Below, piece by piece: positions 4,787 through 13,072 of a stretch of 13,118 nucleotides of DNA. Made by a program: the position numbers and the translations under genes. The DNA comes from an uncultured Pseudomonadota bacterium. Its GTDB lineage: Bacteria > Lernaellota > Lernaellaia > Lernaellales > Lernaellaceae. Every line of letters begins with the position of its first letter. The first letter of the stretch is position 1. The stretch spans positions 1-13,118 of the forward strand of contig CALBTQ010000420.1 in the NCBI GenBank assembly GCA_937967875.1, in the 5' to 3' direction. Under the pieces are notes generated by a model, which searched no databases, was not told the origin of the DNA, and was given only the letters and a program-made list of their open reading frames with translations.

Positions 4787-5550
4787 TGGGCGGCGCGCGC
4801 GAAGTGGAAATTCGGGTCGAGGGCCTGCGTAAACGGTTCGGCGAACTGGTCGTGCTCGACGGCGTCGATTTCGCGGTGCACGAGCACGAAGTGGTGGCGC
4901 TGATCGGCCCCTCGGGATCGGGCAAGAGCACGCTGCTGCGCTGCTTGAATCTGTTGGAGTTCCCTGACGCCGGCACGATTCGCTGGAAGAACGAAACGGT
5001 CGATTACCGATCGATGACGCCCGATGAACTGTCGCGACATCGGCGTCGCATGGGGATGGTCTTTCAACATTTTCACTTGTTCCCGCACCGCAACGCGCTG
5101 CAAAACGTGGTGGAAGGGCCGCTGTATGTTTTGGGGGAAAAGGGAAGCGATGCCCTGGCGCGCGGGCGGGCGTTGCTGGATCAGGTGGGGCTGGCCGACA
5201 AGCATGACGCCTGGCCGTCGGCGTTGTCGGGCGGGCAGAAACAACGGGTGGCTGTCGCCCGTGCCCTGGCGATGAATCCGGAAGTTCTGTTGCTGGACGA
5301 GATCACCAGCGCGCTGGACGTGGAAATGATTTCGGGCATTAACGATTTGCTGACCGGTCTGGCCGAAAAGGGCATGACAATGGTGATCGTCACGCATGAC
5401 CTCGCCTTTGCCCGCCGCGTGGCCGATCGCATTTGTTTTCTCGACGGCGGGCGGATTGTCGAATCAGGCACGCCCGAGGAAATCCTCGACCGTCCGCAAG
5501 AAGAGCGCGTACGCGGCTTTTTACGGGCGGTGCTTGGCGAAGAAGATTGA
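4786..5550 (+). CDS. Polar amino-acid ABC transporter ATP-binding protein
   Basis: A 254-residue cytoplasmic ATPase of the GlnQ/HisP type that powers the upstream fused permease. The ATG at 4786 overlaps the permease stop (TGATG) and follows GGGGAGGA at 7 nt, so translation is probably coupled. Motifs are complete: Walker A GPSGSGKST (41-49), Q-loop Gln94 in VFQHF, signature LSGGQKQRV (147-155), Walker B VLLLDE (167-172), D-loop SALD (175-178) and switch His204 in VTHD. One oddity is DEITSALD, where the family nearly always has DEPTSALD. The Pro-to-Ile change lies next to the catalytic Glu but need not affect activity. The next gene is convergent, 28 bp away, with no good terminator between them. 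Confidence 0.92.
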   Translation: MGGAREVEIRVEGLRKRFGELVVLDGVDFAVHEHEVVALIGPSGSGKSTLLRCLNLLEFPDAGTIRWKNETVDYRSMTPDELSRHRRRMGMVFQHFHLFPHRNALQNVVEGPLYVLGEKGSDALARGRALLDQVGLADKHDAWPSALSGGQKQRVAVARALAMNPEVLLLDEITSALDVEMISGINDLLTGLAEKGMTMVIVTHDLAFARRVADRICFLDGGRIVESGTPEEILDRPQEERVRGFLRAVLGEED

Positions 5551-5578
5551 GCGAAACGTTCGCGGAAAGCCGGACAAA

Positions 5579-6787
5579 TTACCGCCGCCGACGGCTACGC
5601 GTGCTTTTGACGATGCGCTTGTTGGTCACCGGATCGTACTGCGGCGCGGGCAGGGCCGATTGATAGGGGTGCTTTTCCTGCACCTTGAGCCGCTGGCGGA
5701 TCAGCTTTTCGATGTCGAACAACAGCGGCCGCTCTTCGATGCCGCAGAAGGAATAGGCCGCGCCCGACGAGCCCGCGCGCGCCGTGCGGCCGATGCGGTG
5801 CACGTAGGATTCCGCTTCGGTGGGCAGATCGTAATTCACCACGTGGCTGATGTCGTCGATGTCCAACCCGCGCGAGGCGAGGTCGGTCGCCACCAGTACG
5901 CGCGACTTGCCGCGCTTGAAGGCGTTGAGCACGCGCTCGCGATTCTTCTGCGTCTTGTCGCCGTGGATCGCCTCGGCGGGGATATGCGCGTTGGCCAGAA
6001 AACGCACCACCTTGTCCGCGCCGTACTTGGTGCGGGTGAACACCAGCGCGCGCGAGATTTCCGGCTGGGCCAGCAGATGCGCCAGCAAAAACTGCTTGTA
6101 GGGCTTTTCGACGAAATACACCCACTGTTCGACGTTCTCGACGGTCGTGGCCGAGGGCGCGACGCTCACTTCCTGCGGTGCGCGCAGCAGTTTGCCGGCC
6201 AGCTCGCGGATCGCCGAAGGCACGGTGGCCGAGAACATCAGCGTCTGGCGCTTGGCCGGCACGGCGGCGACGATGCGACGGATGTCGTTGATGAAGCCCA
6301 TGTCCAGCATGCGGTCGGCCTCGTCGAGCACGAGAATTTCCACCGACTTGAGGTCGACGTAGCGCTGGTGCTTCAGGTCGAGCAGCCGGCCCGGCGTGGC
6401 CACGAGAATGTCGACCCCGGTGCTCAGCGCGAGCACCTGCTTTTTTTGCGGCACGCCGCCGAAGATGACGGTGTGTTTGAGTTCCGTGTGCTTGCCGTAA
6501 TCGGCGAAGCTCTTGTCGATCTGCGAGGCCAGCTCGCGCGTGGGCGCGACGATCAGCGCGCGGATGGCGCGTTTGGGGCGGCGGAGTTCGCCGGCGGCCA
6601 GGCGTTGGAGAATGGGCAGGGCGAAGGCGGCGGTTTTGCCGGTGCCGGTTTGCGCGCAGCCGAGCACGTCGCAGCCGTTGAGGATATGCGGAATGGCCAT
6701 TTGCTGAATCGGCGTCGGTTCGACGTAACCCAGTTCATCGACGGCTGACCGCAGCGGGTCGGAAATGTTCAGTTCGACGAAATTCAT
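5579..6787 (-). CDS. DEAD-box ATP-dependent RNA helicase, RhlE-like
   Basis: A 402-residue cytoplasmic helicase that unwinds or remodels RNA, in ribosome assembly, mRNA decay or cold adaptation. All core motifs are visible: Q motif around F3 and EPTPIQ (23-28), motif I AQTGTGKT (45-52), Ia PTRELA (82-87), Ib TPGR (131-134), II DEAD (155-158), III SAT (186-188), V near [10 protein letters not shown] (300-309) and [10 protein letters not shown] (330-337). The short C-terminal extension ends in a basic run (TRSRRRR), as in RhlE-type proteins. The length is near the minimal-helicase end of the family. The ATG at 6787 follows AAAAGG. A good promoter lies about 140 nt upstream of the start, giving a long hairpin-rich leader. 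Assignment to the superfamily is certain; RhlE rather than another DEAD-box paralogue is likely. Confidence 0.92.
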   Translation of the reverse strand: MNFVELNISDPLRSAVDELGYVEPTPIQQMAIPHILNGCDVLGCAQTGTGKTAAFALPILQRLAAGELRRPKRAIRALIVAPTRELASQIDKSFADYGKHTELKHTVIFGGVPQKKQVLALSTGVDILVATPGRLLDLKHQRYVDLKSVEILVLDEADRMLDMGFINDIRRIVAAVPAKRQTLMFSATVPSAIRELAGKLLRAPQEVSVAPSATTVENVEQWVYFVEKPYKQFLLAHLLAQPEISRALVFTRTKYGADKVVRFLANAHIPAEAIHGDKTQKNRERVLNAFKRGKSRVLVATDLASRGLDIDDISHVVNYDLPTEAESYVHRIGRTARAGSSGAAYSFCGIEERPLLFDIEKLIRQRLKVQEKHPYQSALPAPQYDPVTNKRIVKSTRSRRRR

Positions 6788-6803
6788 GCGTACCTTTTCT
6801 CTT

Positions 6804-6901
6804 CCTTGATTCGTTCAAGGCCACGGTAAACGTTAACCATTCATTGAGTAAGGTCCGGGAGCTCGAGCGAAGGAGGAACCCAGAGGCGCGCACGCTGCGC
6901 G
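6804..6901 (-). promoter_or_regulatory. Hairpin-rich 5' leader of the helicase gene
   Basis: Within the predicted leader, CGCGCA/TGCGCG (6887-6901, 3-nt loop) and CCTTGA/TCAAGG (6804-6820, 5-nt loop) form perfect 6-bp hairpins. GGTAAACGTTAACC (6825-6838) is a near-palindrome, 12 of 14 bases symmetric. Cold-induced RNA-helicase mRNAs in other bacteria often have long structured leaders. Whether this one regulates is inference. Confidence 0.4.
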
Positions 6902-6932
6902 TGTTCAGTGAAGGAACGCTTACAACGGGCGG

Positions 6933-6961
6933 ATTATGGTCATAAACGGGGCTAACGTCAA
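6933..6961 (-). promoter_or_regulatory. Sigma-70-type promoter for the helicase gene
   Basis: On the minus strand, TTGACG (6961-6956, 5/6) is spaced exactly 17 bp from CATAAT (6938-6933, 5/6). Transcription would start near 6926, about 140 nt before the helicase ATG. It is the best promoter match I found in the window and suggests the helicase gene is transcribed independently of bioF. Confidence 0.55.
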
Positions 6962-7004
6962 TAGCCGTCTGCAATAATCTTTGTGTCGGTTTGTCGCAAT
7001 AACG

Positions 7005-8174
7005 TCAGAATGCGGTTCGCGCCAGATCGCCGAGGGCCGCGGCCAGGCCCAGCAGATCGTCACGCTCATGCCGGGCCGACAACGAAACGCGCAACCGCGC
7101 CGTGCCCGGCGGTACCGTCGGCGGACGGATCGCCTGCACGAAATAGCCCCGGCGCAGCAGTTCGCGCGCCGCGCGTAACGCCTGTTCCGGTTCGCCCACC
7201 ACGATGGGCACGACGGCCGAATACGTTTCGCCGCGCGCGATCACGCCGTGGTGCGCCAGCGCCTCGCGGAAGGTATGCACGTTGGCCTGCAACGCCGCGC
7301 GCAGGTCGTCGCCCGCGGCGATGAGCCGCAAGCGTTCGGCGGCCAGCGCGGCCAGCAACGGCGAAAGCGCCGTGGTGTAGATGAACGACCGCGCGCGATT
7401 GAGCAGCAGGTCGATCACCGGCCGGCCGGCGGCGACGAAGGCCCCGGACAATCCCGCCGCTTTGCCCAGGCCCGCCATGACGATGTCCGCAAGTTCCGCC
7501 GCGCCCTGCCTCGCCAGCACGCCCCGGCCTTGCGGGCCGTAGGCGCCGAATCCGTGCGCTTCGTCGACCAGCAGCACGAAGGGCCGTTCGCGTTTCAGTT
7601 CGGCCAGGGCGGCGAAATCCCATGCCTCGCCGCTCATTGAGTACAGGCTTTCGACGACGACCAGCGCGGGGCCGGCGCATTCGTCGAGCGCGTCGGCCAG
7701 GGCGTCGACGTCGCGATGGCCAACGATGCGCACGTTCGCCCGCGCCAGGCGGCAGGCGTCGATCAACGAGGCGTGATTTTCGCCGTCGCTGAGGATGTCG
7801 CCGCATACCTCGGCCAGCGCGGTGAGCAGCCCGAGGTTCGCCTGAAAACCGCTGCCGAACAGCAGCGCCGCTTCGCGGTCCATCAGCGCGGCGATCTGCC
7901 GTTCGACCTGCGCGTGAGCCGGATGCGTGCCGCTGAGCAACCGGCTGGCCCCGGCGCCGGCCGGCGTCGAGCGCGCGATGCTTTCCGAAACCGGCGTCGC
8001 CGCCAGCCCCAGGTAATCGTTGCCGCAAAAGTTGATCGCCTCGGTTTTCGTTTCGCCGTCGTCGACGAGTACGCCCAGACCGACCAGCGGCGTGCAAACC
8101 TTGAGCGTGCGCCGCAGCCCGTCTTGTTCGAGCGCGGCGAGTCGCAGGGCGATCAGGCGGTCGATTTCCTTCAT
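7005..8174 (-). CDS. bioF: 8-amino-7-oxononanoate synthase (alpha-oxoamine synthase family)
   Basis: A 389-residue cytoplasmic PLP enzyme, close to the usual BioF length. BioF condenses pimeloyl-ACP or pimeloyl-CoA with L-alanine to 8-amino-7-oxononanoate, the first step of biotin-ring assembly. Visible family signatures are NDYLGLA (52-58), AGAGASRLLSGTH (72-84), LLFGSGFQAN (104-113), NHASLID with His134 that stacks on PLP, DEAHGFGAYGPQGRG (204-218) with the PLP-contacting Asp and His, the Schiff-base Lys238 in AGLGKA, and TVPPGTARLRVSLSA near the C-terminus. No other biotin gene is nearby. The relatives Kbl (2-amino-3-ketobutyrate ligase), HemA and Spt share this fold, so BioF is the best but not the only reading. 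The ATG at 8174 has only a weak upstream ribosome-binding sequence. Confidence 0.85.
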   Translation of the reverse strand: MKEIDRLIALRLAALEQDGLRRTLKVCTPLVGLGVLVDDGETKTEAINFCGNDYLGLAATPVSESIARSTPAGAGASRLLSGTHPAHAQVERQIAALMDREAALLFGSGFQANLGLLTALAEVCGDILSDGENHASLIDACRLARANVRIVGHRDVDALADALDECAGPALVVVESLYSMSGEAWDFAALAELKRERPFVLLVDEAHGFGAYGPQGRGVLARQGAAELADIVMAGLGKAAGLSGAFVAAGRPVIDLLLNRARSFIYTTALSPLLAALAAERLRLIAAGDDLRAALQANVHTFREALAHHGVIARGETYSAVVPIVVGEPEQALRAARELLRRGYFVQAIRPPTVPPGTARLRVSLSARHERDDLLGLAAALGDLARTAF

Positions 8175-8213
8175 CGTTACTGCTTTCGCGGTTGAGGGTG
8201 CGCCGAAAATTTC

Positions 8214-8242
8214 TCTATAGACAAACGGCGCGCGATTGTCGA
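8214..8242 (-). promoter_or_regulatory. Candidate promoter for bioF
   Basis: On the minus strand, TCGACA (8242-8237, 5/6) lies 17 bp from TATAGA (8219-8214, 4/6), in the 82-bp gap between the radical-SAM gene and bioF. If real, bioF has its own promoter and need not be co-transcribed with the radical-SAM gene. Confidence 0.3.
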
Positions 8243-8256
8243 TGCCCCCGGCGCCG

Positions 8257-9399
8257 CTAGGGACACAACAACACGCCCTTGGCCCACAGGCAATCGCCGC
8301 AGGCGGGGAAGGGATTGCCGAAGCAGTCTTCCTCGTTGGCTTCGGCCATCTCGCAACCGCCGCAACTGACGCAGGGCGAAAACTCGAAATTGAGCACCCG
8401 CCGGCGAAAGTCGACGAACCCCGATTCGTTCCAGATGTCGGTCAGGTCCTGTTGAAGAACGTTGCCGACCACGTAACGGCGGATCGATTTTTTCCGGTCG
8501 AGCACGTAGCAGGTGTGCGAGTGCATCAGCGCGATGCACGGGCCGACCGCGCCGTCCCAACCGATCGTCGCCGCGCCCTCCTCGACGAAGGGGCAACTGC
8601 CGGCCAATCCGTTGTCCATCGACGGCGGCCAGGGACGACCGGAGACGTCCGGGGCGACCGCGCGGATCGGCTCGGCCTGATCGGGCCGGGTGTCGATGGC
8701 CGCGAGGCGGATTTCCGGATTCGCGCCGTGGCGGGTGGTCGGCGACAGGCTCTGTGACGCCAGCCAGTAGAGAATTTCGTTTTTCATTTCGGCGGTAGGC
8801 GGCAGCAGGTTCGAGACGATGATGAACTCGGCGCCCCAGCGCCGCGCCAATTCCGGCAGGTGCGGCAGCTCGGCGAGGTTGCGCCGCATGGCGACGAACT
8901 CCAGGCCCAGCTTCGGCCGGCGCGGCAACGACATGAGCCGCGTGACGTTCCGGTCGATGGCCCCCAGGTCGGCCCCGGGCCGGATTTCACCCAGCACCGC
9001 GCCCTGCGCGCCGTCGACGGAAACGACCAGGGTGTCCAGCCCCGCTTCGGTCAGCGCCTTCGCCCGCGTTTCGTTCAACAGCAGGCCGTTGGTGATCATC
9101 TCGGTGTTCAGCCCCAGTTGCTTGACCGCCGCGATCATCTCGGCGATGCGCGGGTGCAGCAACGGTTCGCCGAAGCCCCAGAAGGCGACCGTGTGCAGCG
9201 TCGGCGCGCGGCGCATGCCGTCGAGCAGGCGCGCGAACACGACCTCGTCCATTTCGCCGGGCGGTTCGGTCCAACTGTTGCGGATGCAGGTGCGGCAGGT
9301 GAGGTTGCAGTGCGCCGTCGGCTCGACGTACAGCTTGCTCAGCGGCGGCTCGGCCGGTTTGGGGATGAGCTTTTCGAAGGCGCGACGCCTCTGGACCAA
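8257..9399 (-). CDS. SPASM-domain radical SAM protein, possibly a metal-cofactor or oxidoreductase maturase
   Basis: About 380 residues from a TTG at 9399, which has GGAGGA (9412-9407) at 7 nt. The frame stays open to another TTG at 9456, which would add 19 residues but lacks a ribosome-binding site. CNLTCRTC (Cys31, 35, 38) is the CX3CX2C motif that holds the SAM-cleaving [4Fe-4S] cluster, and WGFGEP is the GGEP-type SAM contact. The last 115 residues hold ten Cys (269, 288, 297, 343, 346, 349, 359, 367, 370, 379), consistent with a SPASM region carrying extra clusters. SPASM enzymes modify peptides or mature enzymes. The EPTAHCNLTCRTCIRNSW start and the VEEGAA, GWDG and LMHSHT segments recall, from memory, the maturases of tungsten-containing oxidoreductases. 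That subfamily call is tentative, and no tungsten enzyme gene is in the window. Confidence 0.82.
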   Translation of the reverse strand: MVQRRRAFEKLIPKPAEPPLSKLYVEPTAHCNLTCRTCIRNSWTEPPGEMDEVVFARLLDGMRRAPTLHTVAFWGFGEPLLHPRIAEMIAAVKQLGLNTEMITNGLLLNETRAKALTEAGLDTLVVSVDGAQGAVLGEIRPGADLGAIDRNVTRLMSLPRRPKLGLEFVAMRRNLAELPHLPELARRWGAEFIIVSNLLPPTAEMKNEILYWLASQSLSPTTRHGANPEIRLAAIDTRPDQAEPIRAVAPDVSGRPWPPSMDNGLAGSCPFVEEGAATIGWDGAVGPCIALMHSHTCYVLDRKKSIRRYVVGNVLQQDLTDIWNESGFVDFRRRVLNFEFSPCVSCGGCEMAEANEEDCFGNPFPACGDCLWAKGVLLCP

Positions 9400-9474
9400 C
9401 GGAACGTCCTCCACAATTGCGGCGTCTATCTTTACGGGATTTTTCGCGCGGGGCAAACCGCAAAGAACGAGCGC

Positions 9475-11316
9475 TTATGCGTTGACGACGTACTCGGCCT
9501 TTTTGCGGTCGTTGTGGTCGAGGATGCGTTTGCGCAGGCGGATCGATTGCGGCGTGAATTCGACCAGCTCGTCGTCGTTGATGAACTCGATCGCCTCTTC
9601 GATGGTCAGCACGCGGTGCGGCTTGAGGAAGTTCTTTTCGTCGCTGCCCGCCGCGCGGATGTTGGTCAGTTTCTTGGCGCGGCCCGGGTTGATCACCAGG
9701 TCGTTGCCGCGCGTGTGCGCGCCGATGACCTGCCCGGCGTAGACCTTCTCGCCCGGCCCGACGAAAAACACGCCGCGGTCTTCGAGTTTCCATAGGGCGA
9801 AGGTGACCGTCGTGCACGGCTCGAGGACGATCAGCGCGCCGCTGGGCCGGTCTTTGATTTCGCCGGACCAGGGGGCGTATTCGTGGAAGACCGCGTTGAG
9901 CACGCCCGTGCCGTGGGTCAGCGTGAGGAACTTGGCGCGGTAGCCGATCAGCCCGCGCGTGGGGATGACGAACTCGACGCGCGAACGGCCCATGCCCACC
10001 TCGCGCATGTTGGTGATGCGCCCGAAGCGCTGGCCCAGCGACTCGATGACCGGCCCGGCATGTTGCGTTTCCACGTCGACGATGACGATCTCGTAGGGTT
10101 CGAGCGTCTGGCCGTTTTCCTCGCGCAGCACGACCTTGGGACGCGAGACCATGAACTCGTAGCCCTCGCGGCGCATCGTTTCGATCAGCACCGACAGGTG
10201 CAGCTCGCCGCGCCCGCTGACGACGAAAGCGTCGGTCGTTTCGGTCGGCGCAATGCGCAACGAGACGTTGGATTTCATCTCGCGCTCCAGCCGCTCGCGC
10301 AGCTTGGCGCTGGTGACGAACTTGCCCTCTTTGCCCACGGTGGGCGAGGTGTTGGCCATGAAGGTCATGCTGACCGTCGGCGCGTCGACCTCCAGCAGCG
10401 GCAGGACCTTGGGATTGTCGACCGAGGTGATCGTTTCGCCGACGTTCAACTCGGCCATGCCGGTCAGCGCGACGATGTCGCCGGCGCCGGCCTGGTCCAT
10501 CTCGAAGCGGTGCAGCCCGCGAAAGCCCAGGACGTTGGCGATGCGGAACACGTCGCGGCTGCCGTCGCGATGCACCAGCAGCGCGCGGTCGCCGGGGCAA
10601 AAGACGCCCGATTCCACGCGGCCGATGGCCATGCTGCCCAGGTATTCGTCGTGGTTGAAGGTGATCACCTGCAGCGCGGGCACGTCGTCGCGATCGACCA
10701 CCGGCGACGGTGCATGGTCGCGGATGGCGGCGAACAGCGGCGCCAGGTCGAGAGGCTCGTCGCGCAGATCGTTCACCGCGTAGCCCAGTTTGGCCGAGGC
10801 GTAGACGATGGGAAAATCGCACTGCTCCTCGGTGGCGTCCAGCGAGATGAACAGGTCGAGCACCGCGTCGGCGGCGGCGTGCGGATCGCAGCCGGGGCGG
10901 TCGATTTTGTTGATCACCACGATCGGATGCAGGCCGCGCGCCAGCGCCTTTTTGGTGACGAACCGCGTTTGCGGCATTGGTCCCTCGAAGGCGTCGACCA
11001 GCAACAGCACGGAATCGACCATGCGCATTACCCGTTCGACCTCGCCGCCGAAGTCGGCGTGACCGGGGGTGTCCACCACGTTGATGTGTAGGTCGCCGTA
11101 ATCCAGCGAGGTGCACTTGGACAAAATGGTGATGCCGCGCTCGCGTTCGAGCTCGCCCGAATCCAGCGCCTGTTCGATGTTGCCCTCGCCGCGCCGGAAG
11201 CTGCCGGACTGCGCAAGCATTTTATCCACCAGCGTGGTCTTGCCGTGATCCACGTGGGCGATGATGGCGATGTTGCGGATTTTCTCGGGCATCCGCGTCG
11301 GCTGATCGGCGCTCAT
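9475..11316 (-). CDS. typA: Ribosome-associated translational GTPase TypA/BipA
   Basis: A 613-residue EF-G-like GTPase, close to the 607 of E. coli BipA, which binds the ribosome and aids 50S assembly, especially in cold or stress. The ATG at 11316 follows AAAGGA; the frame extends 13 codons further upstream without support. GTPase motifs are complete: G1 AHVDHGKTT (20-28), G2 RGITI (60-64), G3 DTPGH (82-86), G4 NKID (136-139), G5 SAK (174-176). The domain II, III and V regions follow ([20 protein letters not shown], then [10 protein letters not shown], the BipA-typical GLIGYR stretch), and the C-terminal domain runs through [21 protein letters not shown]. The absence of an EF-G-type domain IV and the presence of this C-terminal domain separate it from EF-G and LepA. 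A TTGACC box (11371-11366) lies upstream, but its -10 (CAGATT) is weak. Confidence 0.96.
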   Translation of the reverse strand: MSADQPTRMPEKIRNIAIIAHVDHGKTTLVDKMLAQSGSFRRGEGNIEQALDSGELERERGITILSKCTSLDYGDLHINVVDTPGHADFGGEVERVMRMVDSVLLLVDAFEGPMPQTRFVTKKALARGLHPIVVINKIDRPGCDPHAAADAVLDLFISLDATEEQCDFPIVYASAKLGYAVNDLRDEPLDLAPLFAAIRDHAPSPVVDRDDVPALQVITFNHDEYLGSMAIGRVESGVFCPGDRALLVHRDGSRDVFRIANVLGFRGLHRFEMDQAGAGDIVALTGMAELNVGETITSVDNPKVLPLLEVDAPTVSMTFMANTSPTVGKEGKFVTSAKLRERLEREMKSNVSLRIAPTETTDAFVVSGRGELHLSVLIETMRREGYEFMVSRPKVVLREENGQTLEPYEIVIVDVETQHAGPVIESLGQRFGRITNMREVGMGRSRVEFVIPTRGLIGYRAKFLTLTHGTGVLNAVFHEYAPWSGEIKDRPSGALIVLEPCTTVTFALWKLEDRGVFFVGPGEKVYAGQVIGAHTRGNDLVINPGRAKKLTNIRAAGSDEKNFLKPHRVLTIEEAIEFINDDELVEFTPQSIRLRKRILDHNDRKKAEYVVNA

Positions 11317-11398
11317 GGTCGTCCTTTCCCAATTGGACGCGTAATCTGAACGCACATTCGCCGTTGGTCAAGGCCTAAATGCGGGACGGAATATCGCG

Positions 11399-11884
11399 CT
11401 ACGCGGGCAACTGATAGTACATGACGATCAGGTCGTCGCCATCCTTGTAGAACGAGGGGATGCGCCCGACGGTGGTAAAGCCCTCTTTCTCGTAGAAGCG
11501 CAGCGAGCCGCGGTAGGATTCCATCGACGAGGTTTCCACGCGGATGATGCGCGCGCCCAGATGCGTGAGGGTTTCGTACAGCGCCTGCAACAGGTGATGG
11601 CCGATGCCCTTGTCGCGGTGCGCGGCGTCCACGACGATCCAGTACAGATCGTAGGTGCTTTCGGTCATCGGGGTCTGGCCGAAGCAGGTGTAGCCCAGCA
11701 GCGTTTCATCCTCGCCGCCCAGGCCCAGGGCGACCAGGCAGCGGTAGCCGGATTCGGGGCGGGCGATCGCCTCGTCGATCAGTTCGAGCGCGACGTCCAC
11801 CTCTTCGGCGGTGAAGTTGTCAATACGCCGCAGCAAAGCGGCCAAAGGCTCGCGATCTTTTGGCAAGATAGGACGTAGATACAT
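11399..11884 (-). CDS. GNAT-family N-acetyltransferase coupled to an ATP-grasp ligase
   Basis: A 161-residue single-domain GNAT enzyme, expected to move an acyl group from acyl-CoA to an amine. It starts with the common MYLRPILPKDREPLAALL opening (beta-1/alpha-1). RDKGIG (90-95) is the pyrophosphate-binding motif A, and YEKEGF (131-136) is the usual late Tyr-containing motif. The start is firm: GAGGAA lies 8 nt upstream of the ATG at 11884. The first 65 nt overlap the 3' end of the ATP-grasp gene in another frame, so the two are almost certainly translated together. I infer a shared pathway in which the ATP-grasp enzyme makes an amide or peptide bond and the GNAT acylates substrate or product. 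The acceptor is unknown. Confidence 0.85.
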   Translation of the reverse strand: MYLRPILPKDREPLAALLRRIDNFTAEEVDVALELIDEAIARPESGYRCLVALGLGGEDETLLGYTCFGQTPMTESTYDLYWIVVDAAHRDKGIGHHLLQALYETLTHLGARIIRVETSSMESYRGSLRFYEKEGFTTVGRIPSFYKDGDDLIVMYYQLPA

Positions 11885-12944
11885 CGGCTTGTTTCCTCAG
11901 TGCATCGTCGGTGATTTGCAACAACAGTGTTTGATAATCCAATCCTACCGAATTGGCGGCAACCGACAACCCGGCTTCGTGATCCAGGTCGGGGTTGGGG
12001 TTGATGTCCATGACCTTCGGGCGGCCGTCGCGATCCAGGCGCATGTCCACGCGGCCGTAACTGGCGCCGCCCACGACCAGGAACGCGGCGCGGGCGATGC
12101 GCAGCACGTCGCGGCGCAGCTCGGGCGCCAGTTGGTCGATGCACGGCGTGGACTTGGCGGCGTACTCCGGGCTCTCGGGCAGCCACTTGCAATCGTAGGT
12201 GACGATCGGAGCCAGTTCCGGCGGGCACGCGCTGAAATCGATGATCGTGGGCACCGCCCGGCCGGTGAACGGATTGGGGAAGATGGCCACGTTGATTTCC
12301 GCTCCCGGCAGGTACTCTTCGACAAGCATCGGGCCGGGCACGTGGCGATGCAGCCAGGCCGCCTGTTTTTTCAACTCGTCGAGGTCGTGGACCAGCGATC
12401 GCTGCCCGATGCCGATCGAGGCGTCGACCCGCGCCGGTTTGATGAACAGCGGGAACGGCGGCAGGCCGGCCGCGTCGCGGGGCAGGTCGCGCGGGCTGCG
12501 CACACACAGCCCCTGCGGCGTGGGCAGGCGATGGGCGGCCAACAGTTGCTTGCTGCGATCCTTGGCGTGCGCCAGTTGCAGCGCCGCCGCGCCGTTGCCG
12601 GTAAAGGGGATGCCCGCCGCTTCGAGCATCGCGGGCAGCTCGGCCTCGCGCGACGCTTCGCCGCCCAGCGTTTCGACGAGGTTGAACACGACGTCGATGC
12701 GCTCCTCGCGCAGGCGGGGCAGCAGGCCGGCCAGCGAATCGTTCACCTGCAGCAGGACGGTTTCCAGCCCCGCGTCTTCCAGCATGTCGGCGATGTGCCG
12801 TGCGGTGCGCGCGACCTCGGCGTCGGCCTCCAAGGAAAAAAGGCCCGGTCCGCTCGTCGGCGTTCCTTGGCCTTCGAAGTCGATGTTGTGGATGACCGCG
12901 ACCCGCTTGGGTCGTCGGGCAGATGGTTCGTCAAGATCCGGCAA
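11820..12944 (-). CDS. D-Ala-D-Ala-ligase-like ATP-grasp amide/peptide ligase
   Basis: About 374 residues from a TTG at 12944 that has GGAGGG (12958-12953) at 8 nt. An ATG at 12974 (10 residues more) is the alternative, and the TTG at 13013 lies inside the probable promoter. ATP-grasp signatures in order, numbered from the TTG: GNGAAALQLAHAKDRSK (about 116-132), PTPQG (141-145), the ATP-binding Lys169 in FIKPARVDASIGIG, VEEYLPGAEINVAIF (208-222), and the Mg-ligand region VMDINPNPDLD (312-322). This layout is that of the Ddl superfamily, which activates a carboxylate as acyl phosphate and joins it to an amine. The final motif reads NPNPDLD where Ddl usually has NTLPG or similar, and no murein genes surround it, so a non-cell-wall substrate is likely. 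It overlaps the following GNAT gene by 65 nt. Confidence 0.85.
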   Translation of the reverse strand: MPDLDEPSARRPKRVAVIHNIDFEGQGTPTSGPGLFSLEADAEVARTARHIADMLEDAGLETVLLQVNDSLAGLLPRLREERIDVVFNLVETLGGEASREAELPAMLEAAGIPFTGNGAAALQLAHAKDRSKQLLAAHRLPTPQGLCVRSPRDLPRDAAGLPPFPLFIKPARVDASIGIGQRSLVHDLDELKKQAAWLHRHVPGPMLVEEYLPGAEINVAIFPNPFTGRAVPTIIDFSACPPELAPIVTYDCKWLPESPEYAAKSTPCIDQLAPELRRDVLRIARAAFLVVGGASYGRVDMRLDRDGRPKVMDINPNPDLDHEAGLSVAANSVGLDYQTLLLQITDDALRKQADVSTSYLAKRSRAFGRFAAAY

Positions 12945-12996
12945 GACCGTTTCCCTCCTCGCCTCACGGCGCATTTCGCCGCCGCAAATTGTTGGT

Positions 12997-13024
12997 ATCG
13001 TAAAACGCTCCAAACCAAAGTCAA
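12997..13024 (-). promoter_or_regulatory. Candidate promoter for the ATP-grasp/GNAT pair
   Basis: On the minus strand, TTGACT (13024-13019, 5/6) is 16 bp from TACGAT (13002-12997, 4/6). Transcription would start near 12990. That excludes the TTG at 13013 as start codon and leaves a leader of about 45 nt before the TTG at 12944. Confidence 0.4.
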
Positions 13025-13072
13025 GAAAAATTATTTCCAGGGGGATGAAAAAAGAGATGCGCCGTCACACCC

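Noticed and set aside
5551..5563. Terminator between the ABC ATPase and helicase genes (GCGAA-ACG-TTCGC hairpin)
   Set aside because: The stem is only 5 bp and no T-run follows on either strand.
6735..6974. 79-residue minus-strand ORF in the helicase leader
   Set aside because: It has no ribosome-binding site or family features, overlaps the promoter and the helicase start, and its composition looks non-coding.
11343..11371. Promoter for typA (TTGACC with 17-bp spacing to CAGATT)
   Set aside because: The -35 match is good but the -10 hexamer matches only 3 of 6 positions; mentioned with the gene but not called.
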